NCBI RefSeq assembly: GCF_018141005.1
Contig: NZ_CP046582.1
Location: 4,712,001-4,776,000, forward strand
Source: Erwinia sp. E602
Lineage (GTDB): Bacteria; Pseudomonadota; Gammaproteobacteria; Enterobacterales; Enterobacteriaceae
Length of the DNA: 64,000 nt
Direction of reading: 5' to 3'
In this document: one piece after another, positions 21,664 to 30,668 of the stretch
Numbering within the stretch: position 1 is the first letter of the stretch
Layout: the number at the start of each line of letters is the position of its first letter
The notes under the pieces: generated by a model
Told to the model about the DNA's origin: nothing
The model's database searches: none
Seen by the model: only the letters and a program-made list of their open reading frames with translations
Program-made: the position numbers and the translations under genes

Positions 21664-22737
21664 CTACTGAAACTCAGCAATGATGCTGCCACTGGCATCG
21701 AATTCACCCTCAGGTATTTCACTGCCGGGTTTGGCTATCGGTGCCGCCGTCAAATTCCACGAACCACTGTTGTTGTTGAAGGTTTTCAGATTATAAAATT
21801 TTCCCGGAATGACCGGCGAGTTGTCTGCTTTATCTTTCAGCACAATGCCCAGGTTTTTACGGTCGGTGCTACCGGTGGTACCGAGATAGTCCGGGCTGAA
21901 GCTGGCCAGGCCGGATCCTGAGGGCTGTACGCCTAATTTGATATTCAGCTTACTCATATCGAAGCTCCCTCCCTTGCAGGCTATTTTAATGGGAACATCT
22001 TTCTTAAAATTGTTACCGTTGAGCTGACTACTGTTGCCGGGAATGTCGCCAAAATTGACCACAATCGCATTACCGGCGTTAACTACGCATTTATCCGGTA
22101 CGGTAATGATCGCTGATTTAAGGGTAACGGTCGTCAGTGGCGTATTGAGTAATACCGGTGTTAGCTCTTGTCGGCCATATAGCTTAACCAGTTCATAGCT
22201 GTTAAGTGAGACGCCATTAATGACGGGTTTGGTGATTTTGAACGTAACCTGCCCCTTCGATCCTGACTCAATGCGAGTATCAGTCGTAGGATTTTTACGA
22301 CAACTTTTTTTATCCTGATTTGAAACGTCGTAAAAGGGTACGTCATAGCCAGGGGTAGGACCATTGACAATAAACACCTGAATTTTTACATCAAAATAGT
22401 CATTCAGGCGAAAATAACCCGGATTTATTGCTGAGGGTGTCATACCAGTGGTAGCAGTATAATATCGTGGTTTCTCCTTAATCCTTCCATCCGGGCAGTG
22501 AATGTACCCTGTATAGACAGCACCGCTGTTATTCCAGGGGGGGGGCATAATGACAGCGCCGGCCACATTATTTTTTATATCCAGCGTCGTCAAACTGACA
22601 TCATAATTATGCGGTACCTGCGGCGTCACTTCGCCCTGTTCATATGCCAGGGCAGAGTGTCCTGTCAGCATGGCTGCAAACGCTAATGCCCCCCGAACCG
22701 TTAAACATTTTTTACAGCACGCAGTCATTGGGTTCAT
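21664..22737 (-). CDS. Fimbrial tip adhesin candidate
   Basis: 357-residue two-domain protein of the fimbrial operon, nearly twice the size of its pilin neighbours, as expected of a FimH/MrpH-like tip adhesin. A signal peptide ends near residue 31 (SALAY). The N-terminal about 190 residues are a novel-looking putative receptor-binding domain. The C-terminal part (about 200-357) is a pilin domain with Cys pairs (VPDKCVVN, IKIACKGG) and no donor-strand extension visible before it. The gene contains nine consecutive C (coding strand) at codons for Pro-Pro-Pro. The ligand is unknown. Its start overlaps the previous stop by 4 bp. Confidence 0.75.
   Translation of the reverse strand: MNPMTACCKKCLTVRGALAFAAMLTGHSALAYEQGEVTPQVPHNYDVSLTTLDIKNNVAGAVIMPPPWNNSGAVYTGYIHCPDGRIKEKPRYYTATTGMTPSAINPGYFRLNDYFDVKIQVFIVNGPTPGYDVPFYDVSNQDKKSCRKNPTTDTRIESGSKGQVTFKITKPVINGVSLNSYELVKLYGRQELTPVLLNTPLTTVTLKSAIITVPDKCVVNAGNAIVVNFGDIPGNSSQLNGNNFKKDVPIKIACKGGSFDMSKLNIKLGVQPSGSGLASFSPDYLGTTGSTDRKNLGIVLKDKADNSPVIPGKFYNLKTFNNNSGSWNLTAAPIAKPGSEIPEGEFDASGSIIAEFQ
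22537..22545 (-). repeat. Homopolymer C9 tract in adhesin gene
   Basis: Nine consecutive G on the plus strand, so nine C in the coding strand, within ATG CCC CCC CCC TGG of the adhesin frame (about residues 64-68). The frame is open as sequenced. Tracts of this length can slip during replication. Confidence 0.95.
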
Positions 22738-23375
22738 AAATACTCCACTCGTATATGCAGTGTTCCGAGATAGCTGCCACCGCTGACCCAGCTATCAGTC
22801 GCCTCTAAAGCGGCCATCAACGTCAGGCTGTGATTACCCGGCGACAGCAGATAGGGCGTCTGCGCCTGGTTAAGCGACAGCGGCTCACCTCGCGCGTCGA
22901 ACAGCCGCAGTCCCAGGCCATGTACGTTACCTTCCAGCTGTAGCAGATCGTGGTTAGCGCCGTCAGGCTCGCCGCTAAAGAACAGGGAGACCACCCGCTC
23001 TGAACTGCTGAGCAGATGTGCATCGCGGCCGATAGTATGCCCGGGAAAATCCTCGTGTACCTGGCGGGCACCCGCCAGACAGTCCTGTAATTTCAGCACA
23101 AAGGTTACTTTTCGCGAACGGTCACCGGCATGATGAAACTCGCGTGCGGTAGCCGTTTTCATCTCCACCAGCTGCTCCTGCGACTGGCTGGCCAGAATGC
23201 ACGGCGAGACCAGCACGTCACCGCGAAAGTGCACCGTACCGTACTGCCCATCAACGTTGTGCAGATCGCTGCGTGTATCCTTCAGCGCGGCAGCGGCTGG
23301 CCGGTCGGCCAGCAGTATCGCCAGACTCAGCAGCAGCCAGCGCAGGCGTGGTGGCCTGGGGTTAATCTTATCCAT
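22734..23375 (-). CDS. Fimbrial minor subunit
   Basis: Pilin-like secreted protein of 213 residues. The hydrophobic signal segment (about 13-29, ending PAAA) is followed by a type 1 fimbrial domain: GTVHFRGDVLVSPCILA, a second Cys in LQDCLAG, and the terminal GTLHIRVEYL strand. I chose the ATG at 23375 because GGAGG lies 7 bases upstream; an ATG at 23393 would add six residues and overlap the chaperone stop. It lies between chaperone and adhesin, the usual position of an adaptor subunit. Confidence 0.82.
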   Translation of the reverse strand: MDKINPRPPRLRWLLLSLAILLADRPAAAALKDTRSDLHNVDGQYGTVHFRGDVLVSPCILASQSQEQLVEMKTATAREFHHAGDRSRKVTFVLKLQDCLAGARQVHEDFPGHTIGRDAHLLSSSERVVSLFFSGEPDGANHDLLQLEGNVHGLGLRLFDARGEPLSLNQAQTPYLLSPGNHSLTLMAALEATDSWVSGGSYLGTLHIRVEYL

Positions 23376-23389
23376 CGCTTGCCCTCCGC

Positions 23390-24166
23390 TCATCCGGGCC
23401 TGACCGCGCTACATTGCGCGCCGTTGCAGCGGTAATGAATTTCCGGGTGGCCGCCGTAGTCATTGACGTACATCACCATAAAGTCGCTCACGCTGCTGTC
23501 GGTTACCGGGATATCGAGCGTCGATTTCGGCGCAATCATCACCCCGGGAAAAGTGGTGATCGGTTCACCGCCCTTCTCCACCGCCTTACGGCTCAGGCCA
23601 ATGATGGTGATAAAGTAGGGGGTTGGGTTAGTAGCGACGAAGGTTTTACCCTGCTTGTGAAAACTGACCTGATCCTGCCACACCGCGTCACGGCTGGCCG
23701 GGATCGCCGCCGTCGGACGATAGAACAGCTTGATGCGCGACTGCATGGAGAGCTGCAGCACGTTGGCCTTTTTCGGCTTCGGCGGGATCTCACGCACGTT
23801 AAGGTAGAACAGCGTTTCACGATCCTGCGGCAGCGCATTGATGCCGGCGGTTTTGGTCACGCGGATCACCCCTTTCTGGCCGCCGTTAATGCGCTGTAGC
23901 GCGGGCAGCACCAGCAACGGTGAGGTGATATGTTTACCGCTGGCATCTTCTACCCAGGCCTGGGCAAGGAACGGCACGTCCGGGCTGGTATTACTCAGAT
24001 TGGCGCTGGCCGACTCACTGCTGCCGGTGATAATCATCCGCGTGCGGTCCAGTGAAATACCGGCCTGCGCCGCTCCGATGCCGCCGCTGACGACCAGTGT
24101 TAACGCCAGCAGCCTGCTGCTGACTCTCCATATATTCATATTCAGGTTCCTGTTAACCAAGTTCAT
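23390..24166 (-). CDS. Periplasmic fimbrial chaperone
   Basis: PapD/FimC-like chaperone of 258 residues that donates a strand to fold pilin subunits in the periplasm. Signal peptide of about 35 residues ends GAAQAG. Domain 1 has the conserved ISLDRTRMIITG start, ALQRINGGQKGVIRV and the G1-type NVLQLSMQSRIKLFYRP strand with invariant Arg and Lys (IKLFYRP). Domain 2 has ATNPTPYFITI and a C-terminal Cys in HYRCNGAQC. The ATG at 24166 has a GAGGG site; an ATG seven codons upstream would overlap the usher gene. Confidence 0.92.
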   Translation of the reverse strand: MNLVNRNLNMNIWRVSSRLLALTLVVSGGIGAAQAGISLDRTRMIITGSSESASANLSNTSPDVPFLAQAWVEDASGKHITSPLLVLPALQRINGGQKGVIRVTKTAGINALPQDRETLFYLNVREIPPKPKKANVLQLSMQSRIKLFYRPTAAIPASRDAVWQDQVSFHKQGKTFVATNPTPYFITIIGLSRKAVEKGGEPITTFPGVMIAPKSTLDIPVTDSSVSDFMVMYVNDYGGHPEIHYRCNGAQCSAVRPG

Positions 24167-24177
24167 TGCTTTCCCTC

Positions 24178-26670
24178 TTACTGACACGGCAACAGTAGTT
24201 GCGCCTGGCCGTGCGGAATCATCTTCGGCACCGTCAGCGCACAGTGAGTTTTACCGTCCCACTGCACGTCCAGCTGCTCTCCGGGCTTGATGCCCACCAG
24301 CCACGCCAGGCCGTCATCCATCACCATCGCCACGTTAACGCCATCGCCGTTGAGCACGTCGGCACCGAACGGCGGGGCGCTGCCACTCTGCAGACGCAGC
24401 TGTGCCATCATTTTCTCGCCCTGGGTAACGGAGAATTTCTGGTAGCCGATCGCGCCTTCGGTCAGCGTACTGGTGGCGATAGCATGGCTGGCGTCAACGT
24501 CCTGCTTCAACGCGTCGACGTCAATGCGGGTATCAAAGCTGCTGTAGCTGACCACATCAGATACCACGCCGAGGCCCCAGCGGTTGGTGACTGCCTGTTT
24601 ATCGTTAAGGGGTACACCCGCCACGCCGCCGGTATCGACCATCACCCGTGCCGTGTCCTGGGTACCGCTGCTGCTGTTAAGCGCCACACCGTAGCGGGTA
24701 GCGGTGATGCCGCCGGTCGCCGTACCGCCCAGCGAAAGATAGCGGTCCTGCTGGTAGTTGAGGTTGGCATTAATATCAGCCACCTCGGCGCGGTGTTCGT
24801 AGAAGCCATCAAGCGCCACCTTGCCATCCTGGTCTGCGCCGGCACGCAGGCGCCAGTTGTTGTTGATGTCCCGGTTATCGCTGTATGAAGCCATCTGGGT
24901 GCTTTTTTTGCCGTGCACTTGCAGGTCATAGCCTGACCAGCGGCTGTCACCAATCGGTATCGAGACAGAAAGTGACAGGCTGTCGTCGCGCAACCCCTGA
25001 TAGAGCGAACGGAACAGCGACAGGTTAGCGCTGATGTTCTTCACGCCGGCAATACGAAACGCGCGGCTGACCGACAGGCCGTAGCGGTCCTGACTGCTGC
25101 GATTCCAGTAGTTCTGGTGGGAATAGGTGAGGAACAGCGTAGTGCGCCAGTCCGGGTTATCCACCCAAAAGGTTTTATTACCGGTGATGGTGTACATCTC
25201 TTTTTCGTGGCCAGGGTAACGGTTATCGCTATAGCGCTCATCGAGGTATTGCGCCTGGGTGCGAAATTTTTTCTGCGAGAAGCGATAACCAGCAAAAGTA
25301 ATGCTGCTGTTATATTCGTCAAAGGTCTTGGCGTAACTGAGCTTAAACGACATCCCCTGCTGCATGCTTTCATGCGGCAGCTGGCTCAGCGACTGGGTGA
25401 CGTCCGCCGACAGCGCGCCAAAGACATTCAGATCGCGCCCGGCACCGAGGTTCCAGGCGTTATAACTTTTGCCGGACAGGATCGCCCCGCCGTATATCGA
25501 CCACGCGTTGCTCAGGCCCCATGAGAAGTCACCGGTGTAAAAGGCGGGCCCCTGAATTTTATGGCTGTACTGTGAAGGCGCACCGACAGAGGTGTTGTAG
25601 CGAATGTAGCCGGGTCGGGTCAGATAAGGGATAGAGGCGGTATTGACCTCAAATGTACTGACGCTGCCATCCTGCTCCTCAACGCGCACGTCAAGCTTGC
25701 CGCGCACTGCGTTGCTCAGATCCTGAATGTTAAACGGCCCGGCAGGTACGGTGGTTTCATAGATGGTGCGCCCACTCTGGCTGACGGTCACTTTGGCGTT
25801 ACTTTTAGCGATACCATGTACCTCCGGCGCATAGCCCTGCAGGTTCGGCGGCAGCATGCGCTCGTCGCTGGCAAGATTGATACCGGTAAAGCGCACCGTG
25901 TCGAACACCTGCGAGTTGGAGTAGATTTCGCCCAGCGTCAGTTTCGCCGCCTGCAGCGGCAGCGGCAGGTAAGCATAGATCTGGTTCCAGTCAAAACGGT
26001 GCCGGTGGTCACGGGCCGAGTAGTCGCCCTGATACTGAGCACGTAACCGCCAGCCACCGAGGTTGATCCCGGCCTGGCCATAGGCGGAAAAATCGGTACT
26101 TGAACCACCACCGCCCTTGATCTGGCGGGTGGTCTGCCCGCTGACACTGTAGTCAAGCAACAGCCCGGGGATCCCTCTGTCCCAGCGCTCAGGTGGTACC
26201 CAATCCGGATCGCTGTACTTCATCCACGCCTGTGGAATAGAGATATCCAGGCTGCCCTGCTGATTGTTCAGGGAGGCACTGGGGATTGATCGGATGTCAT
26301 AACAGCTGTCACTGATTCTGCGCACGTGGTTCAGCGCCTCCTCTTTCAGGGCCAGCGCCTGAACAACGTCAACCGGCAGGCATGCCAGGCTCTGTTTCAC
26401 GTTATCCGGCGAAACGATATAGGTAATCTTCTGCCGCTTAAAAAAGTTGCCGTTGATTTTCAGATCGAGCAGGTAGGTCGCGGGTGCGACGAAATTATTT
26501 TCAGCAAAGCGGCTGAGATCGACATTTTTACGATCGCCCGCATCCAGTGCGTCGGTACTGAATTCCACCGGGTCATTGGCGGCACCTGACGTATCCGCAC
26601 TGGCCAGCAGCAGTAACAGTTCAAACAACAGCAACCCGATGTTTTTTCTCGTCATGCACTTCATCTGCAA
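24178..26670 (-). CDS. Fimbrial outer membrane usher
   Basis: FimD/PapC-type usher of 830 residues, the outer membrane pore that receives chaperone-subunit complexes and exports the fibre. After the signal peptide (about 1-31) comes the N-terminal chaperone-binding domain (VEFSTDALD...VDLSRFAENNFVAPATYLLDLKINGN), then a 24-strand barrel with plug (GYAPEVHGIAKSNAKVTVSQSGRTIYETTVPAGPFNIQDL), and C-terminal beta domains ending QAQLLLPCQ with the family Cys. Full length, no breaks seen. It follows a minor pilin and precedes the chaperone. Confidence 0.94.
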   Translation of the reverse strand: MQMKCMTRKNIGLLLFELLLLLASADTSGAANDPVEFSTDALDAGDRKNVDLSRFAENNFVAPATYLLDLKINGNFFKRQKITYIVSPDNVKQSLACLPVDVVQALALKEEALNHVRRISDSCYDIRSIPSASLNNQQGSLDISIPQAWMKYSDPDWVPPERWDRGIPGLLLDYSVSGQTTRQIKGGGGSSTDFSAYGQAGINLGGWRLRAQYQGDYSARDHRHRFDWNQIYAYLPLPLQAAKLTLGEIYSNSQVFDTVRFTGINLASDERMLPPNLQGYAPEVHGIAKSNAKVTVSQSGRTIYETTVPAGPFNIQDLSNAVRGKLDVRVEEQDGSVSTFEVNTASIPYLTRPGYIRYNTSVGAPSQYSHKIQGPAFYTGDFSWGLSNAWSIYGGAILSGKSYNAWNLGAGRDLNVFGALSADVTQSLSQLPHESMQQGMSFKLSYAKTFDEYNSSITFAGYRFSQKKFRTQAQYLDERYSDNRYPGHEKEMYTITGNKTFWVDNPDWRTTLFLTYSHQNYWNRSSQDRYGLSVSRAFRIAGVKNISANLSLFRSLYQGLRDDSLSLSVSIPIGDSRWSGYDLQVHGKKSTQMASYSDNRDINNNWRLRAGADQDGKVALDGFYEHRAEVADINANLNYQQDRYLSLGGTATGGITATRYGVALNSSSGTQDTARVMVDTGGVAGVPLNDKQAVTNRWGLGVVSDVVSYSSFDTRIDVDALKQDVDASHAIATSTLTEGAIGYQKFSVTQGEKMMAQLRLQSGSAPPFGADVLNGDGVNVAMVMDDGLAWLVGIKPGEQLDVQWDGKTHCALTVPKMIPHGQAQLLLPCQ

Positions 26671-26720
26671 CGCATCCTTGCCACCCCGAAACGTTTATGG
26701 CTTCGCCGCCGGTTGAGTAG

Positions 26721-27272
26721 TCACAAGTAATCCATGAAAAAATGTACGCTGGCATAAAAACTGCCAGCAGTAATATTCTTTCTCAGTGGTACTATGCTGG
26801 CTTTAAAATTCAGCACATTATTGCCGTCAACTAATTCAATCCCGTTCGTGGGCTGGCCAAATATAATCGGCTCATCGTTAATTGCGCTCAGACGTATGGC
26901 AAAACCTTTTGCTTCGCCCACCACGCTGACCAGTCGATCGCTGCTGCCAGGTGTATCACTAAGAAAAGTTACCCGGGCGCGATGCCAGTTCAGACCCGAG
27001 GTCAAACGGCTGAGCAGCGTGCAGCCCACCAGCCTGACGTGAAACACGTACTGCAGGTTACTGTCCGACTGCTGCAGGATCTCCCTGACCGTTAACGGGC
27101 CAAAGTCCAGCCACTGATCGCGATCCGGGTAGTCAATGCGGCATGGGGCTTCGATAATTTCTCCGCTGATGCGCATTTCACCCGGCGTACTGGCTATATC
27201 ACCCGCTGCTGCTGCAGCCTGCCCGGACAGGGCTAACAGCAGCAGCACGCAAATCCCTTTGCTTAGGATCAT
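26721..27272 (-). CDS. Fimbrial minor subunit (usher-proximal)
   Basis: 183-residue secreted pilin-like protein with a signal peptide of about 23 residues (SGQAAAAA). It has the GEMRISGEIIEAPCRIDY motif, partner Cys in LVGCTLLSR, and the closing strand ASVHFFMDYL. It sits between the major subunit and the usher, a position often held by a terminator or assembly-regulating subunit. It is separated from the usher by 50 bp and from the major subunit by 73 bp. Confidence 0.83.
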   Translation of the reverse strand: MILSKGICVLLLLALSGQAAAAAGDIASTPGEMRISGEIIEAPCRIDYPDRDQWLDFGPLTVREILQQSDSNLQYVFHVRLVGCTLLSRLTSGLNWHRARVTFLSDTPGSSDRLVSVVGEAKGFAIRLSAINDEPIIFGQPTNGIELVDGNNVLNFKASIVPLRKNITAGSFYASVHFFMDYL

Positions 27273-27345
27273 CTTCCCTCCGACTCAGATTGCCCATTTG
27301 GCAGCACAATCCTGACTACGGCCCTGCGCTGCCAGGCCGCCTGCA

Positions 27346-27900
27346 TTACTGATAGTCAATCTGGAAGTTGATAGCCGACTGGAAGGCACCCGGCACCACA
27401 ACGCTGCTGGCGCTCGCAGAGTCCGCCTGAATAAAGGCGACAAACGGGATTTTTGTCACACCGTTCACCAGGCTGACCTTGGCTGAGGCCGTGCCCCAGA
27501 CTACATCCTGGTTGCCGTTATCCTTCAGACCCACGCCGGCACCGCTGGCGGTGCCGGAAGTGAAGGCTGCCAGTTTGTCGTTGGCCGGATCGACGGTGTT
27601 CGGCGTGTAGGTCACAGTGGCGGTTTTCGCCACTGTCGTATCGCAGCCCTGCAGTTCGATATCCTTCCGCACATTGCCGGCACGCTTATGGTCCTTCAGT
27701 GATGCGGTGGTGATCTGGCCAAATTCGACCTGCACCGGGCTGGAGTTCGGCGCCAGGCCGCAGGCTGAGTTCACCAGCTCTCCGGTAAGCAGAATTTGCC
27801 CCTGCGTCGGTGTACCTTCATAGCCCGCAGCCAACACATAGCCAGTGAAGGTCGCTAGCGTCACTAATCCCACTGCCTGCAATAACTTGTTCAGTCTCAT
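27346..27900 (-). CDS. Major fimbrial subunit
   Basis: Type 1-like major pilin, 184 residues, first gene of the fimbrial operon. Signal peptide about 1-24 (GYVLAAG). The pilin domain shows GQILLTGELVNSACGLAP, partner Cys in ELQGCDTTV, Thr/Val-rich TATVTYTP strand, and the C-terminal SAINFQIDYQ donor-accepting strand. Low complexity Ala/Thr/Val content and first position argue for the shaft subunit. The start ATG at 27900 is chosen because AAGGA lies 8 bases upstream; an ATG nine bases earlier is inside that site. It is followed by six operon genes on the same strand. Confidence 0.88.
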   Translation of the reverse strand: MRLNKLLQAVGLVTLATFTGYVLAAGYEGTPTQGQILLTGELVNSACGLAPNSSPVQVEFGQITTASLKDHKRAGNVRKDIELQGCDTTVAKTATVTYTPNTVDPANDKLAAFTSGTASGAGVGLKDNGNQDVVWGTASAKVSLVNGVTKIPFVAFIQADSASASSVVVPGAFQSAINFQIDYQ

Positions 27901-28021
27901 ATTTAACATCCTTGAAATCTAATTAATTAAGTAAAATGGAATATGCTATCGCTCTCGCGATGCGAATAACAAAATATCATCCAATGAGAAATATGAAAAT
28001 TATTATTCAAGAGAAGTAAAA

Positions 28022-28189
28022 ATGCGACATTATGATTCACGAAAATTAAAAATAGAGGAATTTGATAAAATAAATCCTGATAGAAAAACAGCACAAAAAA
28101 ACAAAAATACCATAAGAAAACCCATGCATCAAAAAATAGCGTTACATAATCACTTAATTAATAAAAGTTATGACCTGGGCTTTTTTTAA
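28022..28189 (+). CDS. Possible small basic protein, 55 residues
   Basis: An open frame ATG to TAA, divergent from the fimbrial operon. GAGAAG lies about 6 bases before the ATG, a plausible ribosome site. The product would be Lys/Asn/His-rich and basic (starts MRHYDSRKLKIEEFDKI, ends SYDLGFF), without a signal peptide. I do not recognise it. AT-rich DNA can give such frames by chance because AT-rich composition also favours stops, so a 55-codon run is mildly notable. Could be a small regulator of the fimbriae, but this is only a guess from position. Confidence 0.3.
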   Translation: MRHYDSRKLKIEEFDKINPDRKTAQKNKNTIRKPMHQKIALHNHLINKSYDLGFF

Positions 28190-28311
28190 TCAATAACAAC
28201 AACATTAGATAACATAAAAAAAAGTCACCATTACCAATTTTAATGCAATCGTAATTTAACCAAATATTACGATGGAGAGCAGATTAGTATAATCTGCTGG
28301 CAAAGCGTCAA

Positions 28312-28333
28312 ACCGCCCTTAGTGGGGCGGTTA
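28312..28333 (-). terminator. Likely terminator of the yihX-yihY-dtd-fabY operon
   Basis: On the minus strand AACCGCCC-CACTAA-GGGCGGTT forms an 8-bp stem starting about 30 bases past the fabY stop. The following TTGACGCTTT has only a weak T-run, so efficiency may be modest. Confidence 0.55.
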
Positions 28334-28360
28334 ATAACAGCAGCGCGGTGGGTATCCGGG

Positions 28361-29359
28361 TTACCCGACCGAGCCCCCTTCCTCCAGCGGACCGTCTGGA
28401 TCGGCAGGCAGGACGATAAAGGTGCCCTCAAACACCGCACCCACCTCATCATTGCCAAACAGCTCCACCTGCAACTGTACCCGCGCCTTACGCCCGCGCG
28501 CCAGGCGGTCGAGATCGCCGCTCAGCGAGCCGAGGTCGGCGCTGGCCATCGGCTTGCCGGTGACCGGTTTACTGTAGCGAATATGGGCATCGGCGAGGAT
28601 GATGGTGCCGCCGAGGTGGCGTTCGCGCAGCAGCAGCCAGATCAGCCCCCAGCCGGTCAGAGTGGCCAGTGAGAACAGGCTGCCGGCAAACAGCGTGTGG
28701 TGCAGGTTCTGGTTGCCGGTTTCCGGCATGGTAGTAATAAATTTCTGCCCGGTGTACTGCTGAATACGCACGCCCATCTTTTCACTGAGCGGGATATGTT
28801 CGTACCAGGCCTGCTGCAGCTGCCCGCACCAGTCGGCGCGGTGCAGGATATCGTCCAGCGTCACCACCGGTTTGATCATCAGGAAGTGGCGAACCGGCGT
28901 GGTTTGCGGGGCGGTGATCTCCCCTTCGTTGAGGTAGCCGAGCTTGGCAAAGAAGTCGACAGCGTCTTCACGGGCGCTGCACACCACCCGCTTCACCCCC
29001 TCCTGGCGCGCCACCGACTCCAGCGTCATCGCCACCAGCGTACCCAGCCCTTTGCCCTGCACGGAAGGGTGCACGGCCATAAAGCGGATCGCCGCTTCGT
29101 TATCGGCGTTGATATAAAGCCGCCCGGTGGCGACGATATTACCCTGTTCATCCACCACCATCTGGTGGTGCGCCAGCGCATCCCAGGCATCGCGCTCGGA
29201 GCCCATCGGCTGATGCAGCGGCTTGCGCAGCATCTCCCAGCGGAACTGGTAGTAGGCGTCTAACTCTTCAGCTGTTTCAGGTACGCGCAGGTGATACATA
29301 AAGTGGTTCTCTCTGTCAGAGTCTGTCCGGCTGTTCCCTGGCCGCTCCGTCAGCGGCAT
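28361..29359 (-). CDS. fabY: GNAT-thioesterase fusion FabY (YiiD)
   Basis: 332-residue protein with an N-terminal GNAT acetyltransferase domain (about 22-160; [14 protein letters not shown] acetyl-CoA loop) and a C-terminal hot-dog thioesterase-like domain (about 175-330; [24 protein letters not shown]). In E. coli FabY takes part in initiating fatty acid synthesis from malonyl-ACP. The ATG at 29359 overlaps the dtd stop (TGATG). An internal ATG (MYHLRVP, 29299) is the common core start, but the E. coli protein has a similar leader, so I kept the longer form. Confidence 0.92.
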   Translation of the reverse strand: MPLTERPGNSRTDSDRENHFMYHLRVPETAEELDAYYQFRWEMLRKPLHQPMGSERDAWDALAHHQMVVDEQGNIVATGRLYINADNEAAIRFMAVHPSVQGKGLGTLVAMTLESVARQEGVKRVVCSAREDAVDFFAKLGYLNEGEITAPQTTPVRHFLMIKPVVTLDDILHRADWCGQLQQAWYEHIPLSEKMGVRIQQYTGQKFITTMPETGNQNLHHTLFAGSLFSLATLTGWGLIWLLLRERHLGGTIILADAHIRYSKPVTGKPMASADLGSLSGDLDRLARGRKARVQLQVELFGNDEVGAVFEGTFIVLPADPDGPLEEGGSVG

Positions 29360-29796
29360 CAAACCTGTAGCCAGAAGGTCACGGGGCCATCATTGACCAG
29401 CGAGACCTGCATATCGGCGGCAAAACGCCCGGTTTCAGTGGCAATGCCTTTTTCACGACAGCAGGCGGTAAAGTACTGATAGAGGCGGTCGGCTTCGTCC
29501 GGGGCGGCACCGCCGGAGAAGCTCGGCCGCATACCCTTTTTGGTATCGGCCGCCAGGGTAAACTGGGAGACCACCAGCAGGCTGCCCCCGGCCTGCTGCA
29601 CGTTGAGATTCATCCTGTCATTGTCATCGCCGAAGATGCGGTAGCCCAGCACCTTCCCGGCCAGCTTTTCGGCGTGCGCGGGGGTGTCCCCTTTCTCCAC
29701 GCCAAGCAAAATCAACAGCCCCGGGCCAATCTCCCCGACGGTCTCCCCGGCAACGGCGACGCTGGCGGACAGCGCACGCTGAATTAATGCAATCAT
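29359..29796 (-). CDS. dtd: D-aminoacyl-tRNA deacylase
   Basis: 145-residue DTD enzyme that hydrolyses D-amino acids (and Gly on tRNA-Ala) from mischarged tRNA. Both signature motifs are present: [12 protein letters not shown] (SQxxT, near residue 77) and NDGPVTFWL (GPVT, near 137) with the cross-subunit Gly-cisPro. Start overlaps the yihY stop by 4 bases (ATGA), and the stop overlaps fabY, so the genes are translationally coupled. Confidence 0.96.
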   Translation of the reverse strand: MIALIQRALSASVAVAGETVGEIGPGLLILLGVEKGDTPAHAEKLAGKVLGYRIFGDDNDRMNLNVQQAGGSLLVVSQFTLAADTKKGMRPSFSGGAAPDEADRLYQYFTACCREKGIATETGRFAADMQVSLVNDGPVTFWLQV

Positions 29797-30668
29797 ACTT
29801 CCTCGTTTTCTCGTTCTTGTTCTTCTTGTTTCAGGCGACGGTAGTCGCCAAGGGTGGCGGTGATTTCAGCCCCCAGTAAGACAATACACCAGGTCCAGTA
29901 AACCCATAGAAAAAGGATGGGTATCACCGCCAGTACGCCATAAATCAGCTGATAAGACGGGAACATCGTAACATACAGCGCAAAGGCTTTTTTGCCGAGT
30001 TCGAACAGCGCTCCGGCCACCAGCGCGCCGATCAGCGCATCGCGCCCCGCCACCTGCGCGGTAGGCACAATGCTGTACAGCAGCCAGAAGGCCATGCAGG
30101 AGAGCAGCAGCGGGAACAGCCGCAGCAGCATATCCAGCGCGCCGCTGACGCCGCTGACCGTGGCCCAGTGTAATGAAAGCACGTAAGAGCTGATCGCCAG
30201 GCTGGCCCCGGCCAGCAGCGGCCCCAGCGTCAGGATCATCCAGTAAATGGCAAACGAGTAGACCAGCGGCCGCTTGCGCGCGCTGCGCCAGATGGCATTC
30301 AGCGCCGAGTCTATTGAGTACATCAGCAGCAGCGCGGTGACGATCAGGCCGCCAATGCCAACCGCGGTCATTTTATTAACGTTGGCGACAAACTGCTCCA
30401 GATAGCTCTGGATGACGTTGCCGGCGGCCGGCACAAAGTTATTGAAGACAAAGCTCTTCAGCTGAACGCTGACCTCCGAGAACATCGGAAAAGCCGCAAA
30501 CAGCGCAAACACCACCGCAATCAGCGGCACCAGCGACAGCAGCGACACGTAAGCGAGGTTACCCGCCAGCGTGGTCATGCCGTCGTCATCAATTCGCTGC
30601 CACAGCAGCTTCATCCACGACCAGAAAGCGCGCAGGCGGTGGCGATAGTGGTTAACCCGGCCCGTCAT
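29793..30668 (-). CDS. yihY: YihY/BrkB-family inner membrane protein
   Basis: 291-residue polytopic membrane protein with about six transmembrane helices. The YihY/virulence-factor BrkB signature runs from [15 protein letters not shown] to [12 protein letters not shown]. Despite an old annotation as RNase BN, the family has no demonstrated nuclease role. Start shares one base with the yihX stop (TAATG). Tail is Glu-rich. Confidence 0.94.
   Translation of the reverse strand: MTGRVNHYRHRLRAFWSWMKLLWQRIDDDGMTTLAGNLAYVSLLSLVPLIAVVFALFAAFPMFSEVSVQLKSFVFNNFVPAAGNVIQSYLEQFVANVNKMTAVGIGGLIVTALLLMYSIDSALNAIWRSARKRPLVYSFAIYWMILTLGPLLAGASLAISSYVLSLHWATVSGVSGALDMLLRLFPLLLSCMAFWLLYSIVPTAQVAGRDALIGALVAGALFELGKKAFALYVTMFPSYQLIYGVLAVIPILFLWVYWTWCIVLLGAEITATLGDYRRLKQEEQERENEEV

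Larger units (their letters stand above)
27901..28360. promoter_or_regulatory. AT-rich control region upstream of the fimbrial operon
   Basis: About 460 bp, strongly AT-rich compared with coding DNA around it. It contains an 8-bp inverted repeat ATCGTAAT/ATTACGAT (28248-28255 and 28266-28273, 10-bp spacer), a perfect 9-bp hairpin AGCAGATTA-GTA-TAATCTGCT (28278-28298), and a small open frame at 28022-28189 described separately. Such AT-rich DNA is typical of H-NS-silenced fimbrial promoters (inference). No fimS-like invertible element with long flanking repeats was recognised. Confidence 0.5.

Noticed and set aside
27901..28360. fimS-type invertible promoter switch
   Set aside because: No pair of long inverted repeats flanking a promoter and no fimB/fimE-like recombinase gene nearby.
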